Shown: positions 32,334 to 42,465, counted from the first letter of the stretch. The stretch: 64,000 bases of DNA from Frateuria defendens (GCF_001182895.1 NZ_LFQR01000058.1:1-64000); one strand, 5' to 3'. Numbers and translations are program-made. Notes: generated from the sequence alone by a model not told the origin.

Positions 32334-33381
32334 GGCGGTGGCTTTCGCCTGGCCGCTGACGGGATGGCTGCTGGCAAGTTTCCTTCTCGCGCTGGTGTGC
32401 GTGCGCGGCGCCATCGCCTATGCCCATCGACGCGGCATGCTGGACCAGCCGGGGCAGCGTCGCTCGCACACGGTGCCGACGCCGCGCGGCGGCGGCATCG
32501 GCGTGGTGGTCGGCATGTTGCTGACGGCGCCGTCGGCATTGGTGTTCCTGGGCGCGGCCTGGCCGGTATCGGTGGCCGCCGCGCTGGGCGCGGCACTGCT
32601 GCTGGTGGCGGCCGTCGGCTGGTGGGACGACCACCGGCCGCTCGGCGTGCGCCTGCGGCTGCTGGTGCAACTGGCGGCCACGGCCTTGTTCTCGCTGGCG
32701 CTGTTGCGGGCCACCGAGGGCGCATGGCTGTGGCTGCCGCTGCTCGTGCTGGCCGGCGCCTGGAGCATCAACCTGCACAACTTCATGGACGGCATCGACG
32801 GCCTGCTGGCCCAGCAAGCCATTTTCGCCAGCGCGGGGATGGGCCTCCTGGCCTGGTTCGCCGGGCAGCCGGCGCTGGCGGCCGCGAGCTTCTGCCTGAC
32901 TGCGGCGAGCATGGGCTTCTGGCTGTACAACCGGCCGCCGGCGAAAATTTTCATGGGCGACGTGGGCAGCGGCAGCATCGGCCTGTTGCTGTTCGCGTTC
33001 GCCGCGATGCTGTGGCGCGCGGCTTCGCATCTGCTGTGGCCGGCCCTGCTGCTCTGCTCGGCCTTCGTGGCGGACGCCAGCCTGACCCTGCTCACACGCT
33101 TTCTTCGCGGCAGGCGCTGGTATGCTGCGCACCGCGAGCACCTCTACCAGTGGGTGGTGCGCAGTGGCCGCAGCCATGCAGGGAGCGATCGCCTTTATCT
33201 GTATTGGAATCTGCTGATCGCGGCGCCGGCCGCGGCCATCGCGGCGTGCGTGCCGGCAGCGGGATTGCCGCTCTGCGTGCTGGGCTATGCAACGGCCTTC
33301 ATCGTATGGATAAGTAGCAAGCGGTATATCTTGCGTCGTTTGCGACGCCGCCGTCCCAGGGAGAGGCATGTCACTGCGTAA
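32326..33381 (+). CDS. WecA/WbpL-like polyprenyl-phosphate sugar-1-phosphate transferase
   Basis: A multi-spanning enzyme of about 351 residues from the MraY/WecA family, which starts surface glycan synthesis by moving a sugar-1-phosphate onto undecaprenyl phosphate. Signatures are RRSHTVPTPRGGGIG (residues 45-60), WWDDHRPLG, NLHNFMDGIDGL, FMGDVGSGSIG and the cytosolic HREHLYQ motif. The start at 32326 overlaps the lapB stop. It is followed directly by the nucleotide-sugar dehydratase, consistent with an O-antigen or exopolysaccharide initiation unit. Confidence 0.92.
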   Translation: MSEAVAFAWPLTGWLLASFLLALVCVRGAIAYAHRRGMLDQPGQRRSHTVPTPRGGGIGVVVGMLLTAPSALVFLGAAWPVSVAAALGAALLLVAAVGWWDDHRPLGVRLRLLVQLAATALFSLALLRATEGAWLWLPLLVLAGAWSINLHNFMDGIDGLLAQQAIFASAGMGLLAWFAGQPALAAASFCLTAASMGFWLYNRPPAKIFMGDVGSGSIGLLLFAFAAMLWRAASHLLWPALLLCSAFVADASLTLLTRFLRGRRWYAAHREHLYQWVVRSGRSHAGSDRLYLYWNLLIAAPAAAIAACVPAAGLPLCVLGYATAFIVWISSKRYILRRLRRRRPRERHVTA

Positions 33382-35257
33382 ATACATCGGAACCATTCAT
33401 CCGCGTGCGGCGGTCGTGCTCCACGACCTGACCATGGCGGCGCTTGCATGGTGGATCGCCAAGGACCTGCGCTACGCGATGATTCCCGACGAGGCGCTCG
33501 GGTTCCAGCTGCTGGAGTTCCCCCTGGTACTGCTGGTGCAGGGCCTGGTGTTCACCTGGACGGGCCTCTACAAGGGCCTGTGGCGCTTCGCCAGCCTGCC
33601 CGACCTGTGGAACATCCTGCGCGCCGCGGTGGTGGGCGCGGCCATCACCGGCCTGGTGCTGTTCCTGTATGGCCGCCTGGACGGCGTGCCACGTTCGGTG
33701 CTGCTGCTGTATCCGGTGGTGCTGGTGGTGCTGCTCGGCGTGCCGCGGCTCGCCTACCGTTTCTGGAAGGACAGCCGCCTGGACCTGTTCCAGACCCAGC
33801 AGGTGAAGCGGGTGCTGATCGTGGGCGCCGACCCGGCCGGCGAGGCGCTGTCGCGCGACCTGCGCCGCGACGGGCATTTCAGCGTGGTGGGCTTCGTCGA
33901 CGACCGGCCGAGCCTGCGCGGCGCCAGCATCAACGGCCACCCGGTGCTGGGGCGGCTGGAGCAATTGCCCGAACTCACGCACGAGGCGGCCGTCGAGATG
34001 CTGCTGATCGCGCTGCCCGGCGCCACCACGTCCGAGATGCGCCGGGTGGTGGAGCTGTGCGACGGCACCGGCCTGCCGTACCGCACGGTGCCGCGGCTGG
34101 AGGACGTCGTGGCCGGCCGCGCGCAGTTCAACGAGATCAAGGAGGTGGCGATCGAGGACCTGCTCGGCCGCGACGCGGTGGAACTGGACTGGACCGCCAT
34201 CCGCGAGTCGCTGATGGGCCGGCGCGTGCTGGTCACCGGCGGCGGCGGCTCGATCGGCTCGGAGCTGTGCCGGCAGGTGGCGTGCCTGGGCATCGCCTCG
34301 CTCACCGTGGTCGAGCACAGCGAGTACAACCTCTACCGCATCAGCCAGGAGCTGCGCTCGCAGTTCCCCGAACTGCTGTTCGAGAGCATCCTGGCCGACG
34401 TCGGCGACCCGGTGGCGATGCGCCGGCTGTTCGCCAGCCAGCGGCCGCAGGTGGTGTTCCATGCGGCGGCCTACAAGCACGTGCCGATGCTGCAGGGCCA
34501 GCTGCGCAGCGCCTTCCGCAACAACGTGCTGGGCTCGCGCACGGCCGCGGACCTTGCCGACGAATTCCACGCCGAATGCTTCGTGCTGATCTCCACCGAC
34601 AAGGCGGTCAACCCCACCAGCGTGATGGGCGCCTGCAAGCGCGTGGCGGAGATCTACTGCCAGAACCTCAACGCGCGTTCGCAGACGCACTACATCACGG
34701 TGCGCTTCGGCAACGTGCTCGACTCGGCCGGCTCGGTGGTGCCGCTGTTCCGCGAGCAGATCCGCAGCGGCGGGCCGGTGACGATCACGCATCCGGAGAT
34801 CTCGCGCTACTTCATGACCATTCCCGAGGCCTGCCAGCTGATCCTGCAGGCGGCCAGCCTGGGCAAGGGCGGCGAGATCTTCGCGCTGGACATGGGCGAG
34901 CCGGTGAAGATCCGCGACCTCGCCGAGCAGATGATCCGCCTGGCCGGCAAGAAGCCGGGCACCGAGGTGCCGATCATCTACACCGGCCTGCGCGCCGGCG
35001 AGAAGCTGTTCGAGGAGTTGTTCCACCCGCTGGAGAACTACAGCGCCACGACCCACGCCAAGATCTTCCTCGCCCAGCATCGCGAGGTGGCGTGGGAGCT
35101 GCTGCTGGCGCTGCTCGCCAAGGCGGCCGAGGCGGTGACGGTGTTCGACGAGGACGAACTGCGCCGCTGCGTGTCCAGCCTGCTGCCGGCCTTCCGCTGG
35201 AGCGATACGGCCCAGCCGGCCGACGTGATTTCCATCCGACGCAACGACACGAAGTAA
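33368..35257 (+). CDS. Membrane UDP-sugar 4,6-dehydratase (WbpM/PglF/CapD type)
   Basis: A 629-residue protein with four N-terminal membrane helices, a CoA-binding-like Rossmann fold (VLIVGADPAGEAL near residue 155), and a C-terminal SDR dehydratase domain with GGGGSIGSEL (about 290) and STDKAVNPTSVMGACKR (about 410), which has the Met-Lys pair typical of the family. Enzymes of this type make UDP-4-keto-6-deoxy-GlcNAc for O-antigen or glycoprotein sugars. It overlaps the upstream transferase by 14 nt. Confidence 0.93.
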   Translation: MSLRKYIGTIHPRAAVVLHDLTMAALAWWIAKDLRYAMIPDEALGFQLLEFPLVLLVQGLVFTWTGLYKGLWRFASLPDLWNILRAAVVGAAITGLVLFLYGRLDGVPRSVLLLYPVVLVVLLGVPRLAYRFWKDSRLDLFQTQQVKRVLIVGADPAGEALSRDLRRDGHFSVVGFVDDRPSLRGASINGHPVLGRLEQLPELTHEAAVEMLLIALPGATTSEMRRVVELCDGTGLPYRTVPRLEDVVAGRAQFNEIKEVAIEDLLGRDAVELDWTAIRESLMGRRVLVTGGGGSIGSELCRQVACLGIASLTVVEHSEYNLYRISQELRSQFPELLFESILADVGDPVAMRRLFASQRPQVVFHAAAYKHVPMLQGQLRSAFRNNVLGSRTAADLADEFHAECFVLISTDKAVNPTSVMGACKRVAEIYCQNLNARSQTHYITVRFGNVLDSAGSVVPLFREQIRSGGPVTITHPEISRYFMTIPEACQLILQAASLGKGGEIFALDMGEPVKIRDLAEQMIRLAGKKPGTEVPIIYTGLRAGEKLFEELFHPLENYSATTHAKIFLAQHREVAWELLLALLAKAAEAVTVFDEDELRRCVSSLLPAFRWSDTAQPADVISIRRNDTK

Positions 35258-35269
35258 GGAGAAAGATTG

Positions 35270-36142
35270 GTGAGCAAGCCCCTGCGCAAAGTGGTGTTTC
35301 CGGTGGCCGGCCTCGGCACGCGCTTCCTGCCCGCGACCAAGGTGGTGGCCAAGGAAATGCTGCCGGTGCTCGACCGCCCGCTGATCCAGTACGCCGTGGA
35401 CGAGGCGGTGGAGGCCGGCGCCGATACCCTGGTGTTCGTCACCAACCGCTACAAGCACGCCATCGCCGACTACTTCGACAAGGCCTACGAGCTGGAGGCG
35501 AAGCTGCAGGAGAAGGGCAAGGACGAGCTGCTCAAGCTGGTGCAGGGCACCTTGCCCAAGCACGTGCGTGCGATCTTCGTCACCCAGCCCGAGGCGCTCG
35601 GCCTCGGCCACGCCGTGCTGTGCGCCAAGCCGGTGGTGGGCGACGAGCCCTTCGGCGTGATCCTGCCCGACGACCTGATCTGGCATACCGCCAAGGGCGC
35701 GCTGCGCCAGATGGCGGAACTGGGGCAGGCCGAAGAGGCCGGGGTGATCGCGGTGGAGGAAGTGCCGGCGGACGAGACGGACAAGTACGGCGTGGTCGAC
35801 GCCACGCCGGTGGACGAGCGCAGCGCGCGCATCCGCCACATGGTGGAGAAGCCCAAGCCGGCCGAAGCGCCCTCCAACCTCGCCGTGGTCGGCCGCTACG
35901 TGCTGCCGGGGCGCATCTTCGAGCTGCTGGAGGCGACCACGCCGGGTGCCGGCGGCGAGATCCAGCTCACCGACGCCATCGAGGCGCTGCTCAAGGAGCA
36001 GGGCAAGGTGCTGGCCTACCGCTTCGAGGGCACGCGCTTCGATTGCGGCAACAAGGCCGGCCTGGTGCGCGCCACCATGCACATGGCGATGCAGGATCCC
36101 AAGCTGGCGCCGGTGGTGCGGGAGTTCGCGGGCAAGCTCTGA
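35270..36142 (+). CDS. galU: UTP-glucose-1-phosphate uridylyltransferase
   Basis: GalU makes UDP-glucose for LPS, exopolysaccharide and periplasmic glucans. The 290-residue product shows VFPVAGLGTRFLPATKVVAKE (nucleotide-binding, here in two overlapping parts of 18 and 13), VTQPEALGLGHAVL and the C-terminal FDCGNKAGLV. GTG at 35270 is preferred over TTG at 35267 because AGGAGA then lies 7 nt upstream. It ends the polysaccharide operon before a strong terminator. Confidence 0.96.
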   Translation: MSKPLRKVVFPVAGLGTRFLPATKVVAKEMLPVLDRPLIQYAVDEAVEAGADTLVFVTNRYKHAIADYFDKAYELEAKLQEKGKDELLKLVQGTLPKHVRAIFVTQPEALGLGHAVLCAKPVVGDEPFGVILPDDLIWHTAKGALRQMAELGQAEEAGVIAVEEVPADETDKYGVVDATPVDERSARIRHMVEKPKPAEAPSNLAVVGRYVLPGRIFELLEATTPGAGGEIQLTDAIEALLKEQGKVLAYRFEGTRFDCGNKAGLVRATMHMAMQDPKLAPVVREFAGKL

Positions 36143-36161
36143 CCGCGGCCGATGCGACAGG

Positions 36162-36190
36162 GGCCGGCCTCGTCGAGGCCGGCCTTTTTT
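36162..36190 (+). terminator. Rho-independent terminator after galU
   Basis: GGCCGGCCT, loop CGTCG, AGGCCGGCC, then TTTTTT. It ends the lapA-to-galU transcript. Confidence 0.9.
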
Positions 36191-36455
36191 GTTTTGCGCA
36201 GTGGGTTTGTTTGCACAGCGGGCCGTGGCCCTCTTGCATGGCGGCCGTCGTGTCCGTTTGCGTCTGATCGACCGATGCGCGTCGGGCTCGGCCTGCATCT
36301 GCCGATGTGTCCCGCTCCTTGGCGGCCGGCGCCTTGGCAGGGAGGCGAAGAAGCAGAGTGGGCGGCTGATCGTCATCAGCAGTCGGCCCGATCCACCCAC
36401 CTGGCGCTATGCTGGGGCCGTCTCCCCCGTTATTGCGCACGCCACCACCGTGATC
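36191..36455. other. Intergenic region upstream of the FAD oxidoreductase
   Basis: No coding or repeat structure was seen. A TATGCT hexamer near 36408 could be a -10 box for the downstream gene, but no good -35 accompanies it. Confidence 0.4.
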
Positions 36456-37745
36456 ATGCAGCCGCCGGCGGACGAGTCCTACTACCGCGCCACCGCCGCA
36501 CCCTATGAACCCTACGTGCCGCTTCGCGGCAGCCATGAGGCGCGCGTGGCGATCGTCGGCGGCGGCTTCGCGGGGCTCAATACCGCCCTGGGGCTGGCCG
36601 AACGCGGCTGGCCGGACGTGGCGGTGCTCGAACGCGAGCGGATCGGCCACGGTGCCTCCGGACGCAACGGTGGTTTCGTGTTCGCCGGCTACTCGCTGGG
36701 CGAGCAGGCCTTGCTCGCCCAGCGCGGCGAAGCGCAGGCGCATGCCCTGTTCGGGCTCACCGTCGAGGGCGTGCATCGCATCCGCCGGCGCATCGCCGAG
36801 TACGGCATCGCCTGCGGCGCGGTCGATGCCGGCGTGATCTGGGCCAACTGGTTCCGCGACCCAGAGGTGCTGCGCCGGCGCCAGCGGCTGCTGGCCGAAC
36901 GCTATGGCGTGGCCTGGGAGTGGCTGCCGGAGGCGCAGCTGCGCGAGATGGTGCGCAGCGCGCGCTACCACGACGGCTTGTTCGAGCGTGATGCGCTGCA
37001 CCTGCACCCACTCGACTACGCGCTCGGCCTGGCGCAGGCTGCGGCGGCGCGCGGCGTGCGCCTGCACGAGCACAGCGGCGTGCGGCGGCTCAAGCGCGAG
37101 GGCGCGCACTGGCGCATCGAGACGGCCGAGGGCACGCTGCGCGCCGAGCAGGTGGTACTGGCCTGCGGCGGCTATCTCGCCGGGCTGGAGCGGCGCATCG
37201 ACCGCGCGGTGCTGCCCATCGCCACCTACGTGGTGGTCACCGAGCCGCTAAACGAGCGCCTGGAGGCGTGCCTTGCCACGCGCGCCGCGGTCTACGACAC
37301 GCGCTTCGCCTTCGACTATTACCGGCCGCTGCCCGATACGCGGCTGCTGTGGGGCGGGCGCGTCTCCATCCGCGAGCGCTCGCCGCAGGCGGTGCGGCGC
37401 CTGCTCCGACGCGATTTGCTGCGCGTGTTTCCCCAGCTCGAAGGCGTGCGGATCGATTACGCCTGGTCCGGCCTGATGAGCTACGCGCGGCACCTGATGC
37501 CGCAGCTCGGCGGGCGCGGGAACGGCCTGTGGTGGGCGCAGGCCTTCGGCGGGCACGGCTTGAGCTCCACCTGCGCCGCGGGCGAGCTGCTGGCGGCGGC
37601 GATCGTCGAAGGCGACGAGGGCTGGCGGCAGTTCGCCGCCTACGGCCTGGAGAGCGCCTGGCGCCCGTTCGGCTTCCTCGCCGCGCAGGCCGGCTACTGG
37701 CGCGCCGAATTCAACGATTGGCTGAAGACGAGACTGGAAGGATGA
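36456..37745 (+). CDS. FAD-dependent amine oxidoreductase (DAO/PuuB-like)
   Basis: A 429-residue flavoprotein of the D-amino acid oxidase superfamily. It has the dinucleotide fold [20 protein letters not shown] at residue 31, [15 protein letters not shown] near 66, typical of gamma-glutamylputrescine oxidase and glycine/sarcosine oxidase relatives, and a C-terminal [15 protein letters not shown]. The substrate cannot be fixed; putrescine catabolism genes are absent nearby. The start is at MQPPADE, with GTG at 36450 possible. It overlaps the next gene by 4 nt. Confidence 0.87.
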   Translation: MQPPADESYYRATAAPYEPYVPLRGSHEARVAIVGGGFAGLNTALGLAERGWPDVAVLERERIGHGASGRNGGFVFAGYSLGEQALLAQRGEAQAHALFGLTVEGVHRIRRRIAEYGIACGAVDAGVIWANWFRDPEVLRRRQRLLAERYGVAWEWLPEAQLREMVRSARYHDGLFERDALHLHPLDYALGLAQAAAARGVRLHEHSGVRRLKREGAHWRIETAEGTLRAEQVVLACGGYLAGLERRIDRAVLPIATYVVVTEPLNERLEACLATRAAVYDTRFAFDYYRPLPDTRLLWGGRVSIRERSPQAVRRLLRRDLLRVFPQLEGVRIDYAWSGLMSYARHLMPQLGGRGNGLWWAQAFGGHGLSSTCAAGELLAAAIVEGDEGWRQFAAYGLESAWRPFGFLAAQAGYWRAEFNDWLKTRLEG

Positions 37746-38095
37746 GCGAACCGAACAAGGACTACGGCGAGATCGGCTGGGACGATTTCGAGAAGGTGCT
37801 GATCGTCGCCGGCACGGTGACGCGGGTGGAGGCCTTTCCCGAGGCGCGCAAGCCGGCCTGGAAGGTGTGGGCCGACTTCGGCCCCTATGGCGAACGCAAG
37901 ACCAGCGCGCAGATCGCCGCGCTCTACCGGCCCGAGGACCTGCTCGGCCGGCAGATCGTCGGCGTGATCAATTTTCCGGAGAAGCAGATCGGGCCGTTCC
38001 GCTCGCAGTTTCTGCTGACCGGCTTTCCCACCGGCGAGGGCGTGGTGATCACCCGCCCGGAACGCGCGGTGCCCAACGGCACGCGCCTGGCCTGA
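37742..38095 (+). CDS. CsaA-like tRNA-binding domain protein
   Basis: A 117-residue stand-alone OB-fold tRNA-binding protein like CsaA and YgjH. It has the family core: [20 protein letters not shown] (residues 22-41), then [12 protein letters not shown] and [20 protein letters not shown]. CsaA has been linked with export chaperone activity in Bacillus, while the domain also occurs in Met- and Phe-tRNA synthetases. It is translationally coupled to the FAD oxidoreductase (ATGA overlap). Confidence 0.92.
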   Translation: MSEPNKDYGEIGWDDFEKVLIVAGTVTRVEAFPEARKPAWKVWADFGPYGERKTSAQIAALYRPEDLLGRQIVGVINFPEKQIGPFRSQFLLTGFPTGEGVVITRPERAVPNGTRLA

Positions 38096-38287
38096 CGGCG
38101 GCTGCGCCGCGCGGTGACTCTGTCCCGCGCGGCTGCGTGTGCCAAAGGGTCGATGTGGCCCATGCCGTGTGGTGCGATGTCCAAAAACTTCCGCGTGATC
38201 ACGTGCCCGCGATTCGCCCGCGGCGCGCCATGCCGGCCGCCACCGCGGCCGCTAGCCTTGGAGTGCTTTCCATCGAGGCATTCCCGC

Positions 38288-39156
38288 ATGAGTCGCACGA
38301 TCCGTCTGCTTGGCCTGGGTGCCGTGCTCTGCCTGTGGCAGCCGTTCGCCCAGGCGCACCTTCCAGCTGGACCCAGCCGCACACGCCCTTCCGCCTCTAC
38401 GGCAACACCTGGTACGTGGGCACACAGGGGCTCTCGGCCATCCTCGTCACCTCGCCGCAGGGGCATGTGCTGATCGACGGCACGGCGACGGAGAACGCGG
38501 CGATGATCGAGGCCAACATCCGCGCGCTCGGCTTCCGCGTGGAGGACGTCCGGCTGATCCTCGACTCGCATGCCCATGCCGATCATGCCGGCGCGATCGC
38601 CCGGCTCGCCAAGGACAGCGGCGCCGTGGTGGGCGCGAGCGTGGCCGGCGCCAAGGCGATCGAAGCGGGCGGCGACGATCCGGACGATCCGCAACACGGC
38701 GAGGCGCCGCGGTTTCCGGCGGCGGCCGGGGTGCGGCGCATCGCCGACGGCGAGCGGGTGCAGGTCGGGCCGCTCGCGCTGACCGCGCACTACACGCCGG
38801 GCCACACGCCGGGCAGCACCAGCTGGACCTGGCAGTCGTGCGAGCGGGGGCGCTGCCTTGCCATGGTCTATGCCGACAGCCTCACGCCGCTCAGCCGCGA
38901 GGGTTTCCGCTATGGCGACGACGCCCGCCGCGTGGCCGGCTTCCGGCAGGCGATCAAGGCCGTGGCCGGGCTGCCTTGCGACATCCTGATGACCCCGCAC
39001 CCCGACGCCAACGGCCTGCTCGACCGGGCTGCGGCCCGCGACCGCGGGACGCAGCCGGATCCGCTGGTCGACCGCGAAGCCTGCCGGCGCTATGCGGCCA
39101 GGAACGCGGCCGCGCTCGATGAGCGGCTGGCGAAGGAGCATTCGCCGCCGCGGTGA
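38288..39156 (+). pseudogene. Subclass B3 metallo-beta-lactamase, frameshifted in the signal region
   Basis: Two frames together encode a secreted class B3 enzyme of about 290 residues. The signal peptide is in frame 2 (MSRTIRLLGLGAVLCLWQPF, cleavage near AQA). The mature part is in frame 1 and starts SWTQPHTPFRLYGNTWYV. Zinc ligands are all present: HAHADH (H116/H118/D120/H121 in standard numbering), GHTPGS (H196) and MTPHPDAN (H263). One missing base at about 38363-38364, in TTCCAGC, separates the two; adding one C restores AHLPSWTQ. Without it no exported enzyme would be made. Chromosomal B3 enzymes are common in environmental Xanthomonadales. Confidence 0.85.
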
Positions 39157-39162
39157 GCGCCT

Positions 39163-40131
39163 TCAGCGGACCGCGTTCTGCGCCTGCGCGTTGCCGTCGC
39201 TGTGCGCCTCGCGGTCGAGCCACACCTCCAGCCCCTGCGTGTTGAGCTCGATGTCCATGCCGAGCAGTTCCTTCAGCCGCTTGCGGCCGCCGCTCCAGCC
39301 GTGCGCGGCGGCGCGGGCGCCGTAGTAGTCGGTGAGCGCGTCGGACAGCCAGGCGTGGCGGTCGCGCTTGCTGGCCGCGGCGTGTGCGAAGGCCACCATG
39401 GCGTCGATCTGTTCGTGCAGGTCGCCGGCGAGCCGCTGCACCGGTTCCACGCGGCCGTAGTGGGTGGGATACACGGCTTCGGGTTCGAGCGCCGCCAGCC
39501 GGTCGATCGAGGCGTGCAGGGCGACCGGGTCGAACTGCACCGGCGAGGTGGTCGGCAGGACGAAGGGGCCCTTGGCGGTGTCCAGTTCGCGGTAGGAGAG
39601 GCCGAAGGTGTCGCCGGTGAAGCACACCTTCGCCCGCGCGTCGTGCACGCTGAGGTGGTGGCGGGCGTGGCCGGGCGTGTCGAGGCAGCGCAGCGGCCGG
39701 CCGGCCAGGTCGATCACGTGGCCGTCCGCCGCTTCCACCACGCGCCCGGCGGGCACCGGGCGCAGCCGTCCGTAGGTGTGTTCCATGGTCGCCTCGCCAT
39801 ACACCGCGCTGGCGCCGGCCCACAGCTGCGAGGGGTCGATCATGTGCCGCGCCCCGCGCGGATGCACCGCCAGCTTCGCCTGCGGCAGCCGCGCCAGCAG
39901 CTCGCCGGCGCCGCCTGCGTGGTCGAGGTGCACGTGGGTGAGGATCAGCCAGTCCACATCCGCCGGCGCCAGGCCGGCCCCGGCCAGGGCCTCCAGCAGG
40001 CGCAGCACCGAATGGTTGGTGCCGCAGTCGATGAAGGCGCCGCGGCCGCGCTCGACCACCAGGTAGGCCGCGTCGAACTGCGGGCGGACGAAGCCGGTGT
40101 CGATGGTGTGGATGCCGTGCGGGGAGTCCAT
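39163..40131 (-). CDS. MBL-fold metallo-hydrolase
   Basis: A 322-residue metallo-beta-lactamase-fold protein without a signal peptide. It has THVHLDHAGG (HxHxDH) near residue 65, a metal-ligand His in DTPGHARHHLSV (about 152), FTGDTFG (Asp ligand, about 172) and PTHYG (about 225). It belongs with glyoxalase II-like or lactonase-like hydrolases rather than the antibiotic-degrading B3 group. It converges on the B3 gene with 6 bp between them. Substrate unknown. Confidence 0.88.
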   Translation of the reverse strand: MDSPHGIHTIDTGFVRPQFDAAYLVVERGRGAFIDCGTNHSVLRLLEALAGAGLAPADVDWLILTHVHLDHAGGAGELLARLPQAKLAVHPRGARHMIDPSQLWAGASAVYGEATMEHTYGRLRPVPAGRVVEAADGHVIDLAGRPLRCLDTPGHARHHLSVHDARAKVCFTGDTFGLSYRELDTAKGPFVLPTTSPVQFDPVALHASIDRLAALEPEAVYPTHYGRVEPVQRLAGDLHEQIDAMVAFAHAAASKRDRHAWLSDALTDYYGARAAAHGWSGGRKRLKELLGMDIELNTQGLEVWLDREAHSDGNAQAQNAVR

Positions 40132-40231
40132 GGCAAGCCCTCGCCATTTGGGGATGGCGGGAGCCTAGCAAGGCGCCGCACGGCGATCTGTTCCACCTTG
40201 GTCGAGCGCGGCCGGTTGCCGCAGCGCCGGC

Positions 40232-41050
40232 TCAGCGCGATGGCGCGGCCGCGCCCGGCAGGCCCCAGCCGTAGGACTCCATCGACAGCACGCCGTAGGT
40301 GATGCCGCCCTCGATCACCTCGGCCGCCTCGCCGTCGCGGCTGGCGCCGAGCGCGACCAGCAGCGGCAGGAAATGTTCCTCGGTGGGATGGGCGCGCTCG
40401 GCGGCGGGTGCCAGGTGCCGGTAGTCGCGCAGGCGCAGCGCGTCGTGCGCCAGCACCGCCTCGCGCACCCAGCGCGTGAAGTCGCGGGCATACGGCGCCT
40501 CGCTGTGGGCGCCGATCTCGTACAGGTTGTGCGTGAGGCTGCCGGAGCCGACGATCAGCACGCCGCGTCCGCGCAGCGGCGCCAGCGCCCGGCCGAGGCG
40601 CAGCGCGCCGGCGGTGTCGAGATCGTGCGGCAGGGAAACCTGGAACACCGGCACGCGCGCGGCGGGCAGGAGGTGCAGCAGCGGCACCCAGGCGCCGTGG
40701 TCGCGGCCGCGCGCCGCATCCGGCGTTACCGCGAAGCCGGCCTCGGCCAGCAGCGCGGCCGCTTCGCGCGCCAGTTCCGGCGCGCCGGGCGCGGGGTATT
40801 GCAGCGCGTACAGCGGCTCGGGGAAGCCGCCGAAGTCGTGCACGGTCGAGGGCACCTGCGCCGTCATCACCTTCACGCCGCGGGTGCTCCAGTGCGGCGA
40901 CACCACCAGTACGGCGCGGAGGCCGTCGAGCCGCCGCCCCAGCGCGGCCAGGCGCGGGCCGAGTTCGCCCGGATCGAGCGCGAAGGTGGGCGCCCCGTGC
41001 GAGACGAACAGGACGGGGGCGGTCGAGGGCGCGGCGGCGGTCGAATCCAT
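40232..41050 (-). CDS. ygiD: Extradiol ring-cleavage dioxygenase, YgiD type
   Basis: A 272-residue member of the LigB superfamily, close to E. coli YgiD, which has 4,5-DOPA extradiol dioxygenase activity. Metal-ligand positions are visible: SHGAP (residue 18), SPHWSTRG (about 51), HDFGGFP and SGSLTHNLYEIG (about 170), and HPTEEHFLPL (about 220). It is monocistronic, 100 bp upstream of the MBL-fold gene on the same strand. Its natural role is unclear. Confidence 0.92.
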   Translation of the reverse strand: MDSTAAAPSTAPVLFVSHGAPTFALDPGELGPRLAALGRRLDGLRAVLVVSPHWSTRGVKVMTAQVPSTVHDFGGFPEPLYALQYPAPGAPELAREAAALLAEAGFAVTPDAARGRDHGAWVPLLHLLPAARVPVFQVSLPHDLDTAGALRLGRALAPLRGRGVLIVGSGSLTHNLYEIGAHSEAPYARDFTRWVREAVLAHDALRLRDYRHLAPAAERAHPTEEHFLPLLVALGASRDGEAAEVIEGGITYGVLSMESYGWGLPGAAAPSR

Positions 41051-41280
41051 GCGTGCAATCTAAGGCCGGCGGCCGTGGCGATAAACGCACGGTGGGGAGA
41101 CGCAGTGTTGCCTGGAACGGACAGCGGCGCGTGGGCCGTGCCCGCGCAGCGGGGTTGTGCACGCCGTTGGGAGCGGCGAACGGAACCGTCGCCGCCTGCG
41201 AAGCCGAGGCGTGGCCCGGGGCCGCACTCCCACGCCACGAATGGGGCGGGGAGTCGCGCTCGTGGACTGCGAGCCGGCCC

Positions 41281-42465
41281 TCAGGCCGCGCGCGCCGCCT
41301 GCCGGCGGAACTTCATCACGCCCATCGTCGCCAGCCCGCCCACCAGCCCCCAGAACGCCGAGCCGATGCCGCCGAGGGTGAGGCCCGACGCGGTGACGAG
41401 GAAGGTGACCAGGGCGGCCTCGCGGTCCTGTTCCTTCGCCACCGCGGTGGCGAGGCCGTTGCCGATGGTGCCGAACAGCGCGATGCCGGCAATGGCCATC
41501 ACCAGCTCACGCGGCAGCGCGGCGAACAGCGCCGCCACGGTGGCGCCGAACAGGCCGATCAGGATGTAGAACGCGCCGGCGGCGACCGCGGCCACATAGC
41601 GGCGGCGGTGGTCCTCGTGCGCCTCGTGGCCCATGCAGATGGCGGCGGTGATCGCGGCGAGGTTGAGCGCGTAGGCGCCGAACGGCGCCAGCAGCAGGGT
41701 GGCGAGGCCGGTCCAGCCGATCAGCGGCGAGGTGGGCGTGTCGCCGTAGCCGTGCGCGCGCAGGATCGCCACGCCCGGCACGTTCTGCGAGGCCATCGTC
41801 ACCACGAACAGCGGCAGCGCCGCGCCGACGATCGCGGCGAGGGAGAAGTGCGGCATCACGAACACCGGCGAGGCCATCGCCAGGTGCAGGTGCTCCGCGT
41901 GCAGCGAGCCCTGCGCTGCGGCCACCAGCAGGCCGATCGCCAGCGTGACCATCACCGCGTAGCGTGGCAGCCAGCGCCGCGCCAGCAGCCAGCCGGCGAA
42001 CATGGCGAGCACCAGCGCGAGGCGATGCTGCATGGCCACGAACACGTCCAGCCCGAAGCGCAGCAGCACGCCGGCCAGCATGCCCGAGGCCAGCGCCACC
42101 GGCAGCTTGCCCATGGCGCGCTCGAACCAGCCGCTGAAGCCGAACACGGTGAGCAGCACCGCGCTCACCACGAAGGCGCCGACCACGTCGGCCAGCGGCA
42201 GCCCGGCCACGCTGGTGATCAGCATCGCCGCGCCCGGCGTGGACCACGCCGTCACCACCGGCACCCGGTAGCGCAGCGACAGGCCGATGCAGGTGAGGCC
42301 CATGCCGAGGCCGAGCGCCCACATCCACGAAGCTGTTTCCGCCTCCGAGGCGCCGGCCGCGTGCGCGGCCTGGAACACGATCACCGCCGAGCTGGTGAAG
42401 CCCACCAGCACCGCCACGAAGCCCGCCACCACGGCGGAGAAGGAAAAGTCGCGCAGCAGCGACAT
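41281..42465 (-). CDS. benE: Benzoate/H+ symporter family transporter BenE
   Basis: A 394-residue permease of the BenE family with about 12 membrane helices (VVAGFVAVLVGFTSSAVIVF at residue 12; TAWSTPGAAMLITS near 82; ASQNVPGVAILRAHGY near 242). BenE proteins are proposed to take up benzoate with protons. No benzoate catabolic genes are in the window, so the substrate may differ. The 230 bp upstream of ygiD and downstream of benE (41051-41280) shows no features. Confidence 0.92.
   Translation of the reverse strand: MSLLRDFSFSAVVAGFVAVLVGFTSSAVIVFQAAHAAGASEAETASWMWALGLGMGLTCIGLSLRYRVPVVTAWSTPGAAMLITSVAGLPLADVVGAFVVSAVLLTVFGFSGWFERAMGKLPVALASGMLAGVLLRFGLDVFVAMQHRLALVLAMFAGWLLARRWLPRYAVMVTLAIGLLVAAAQGSLHAEHLHLAMASPVFVMPHFSLAAIVGAALPLFVVTMASQNVPGVAILRAHGYGDTPTSPLIGWTGLATLLLAPFGAYALNLAAITAAICMGHEAHEDHRRRYVAAVAAGAFYILIGLFGATVAALFAALPRELVMAIAGIALFGTIGNGLATAVAKEQDREAALVTFLVTASGLTLGGIGSAFWGLVGGLATMGVMKFRRQAARAA

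Noticed and set aside
39163-40131. The MBL-fold gene as a second beta-lactamase
   Set aside because: It has no signal peptide and lacks B3-type sequence features; HxHxDH alone defines a broad superfamily.
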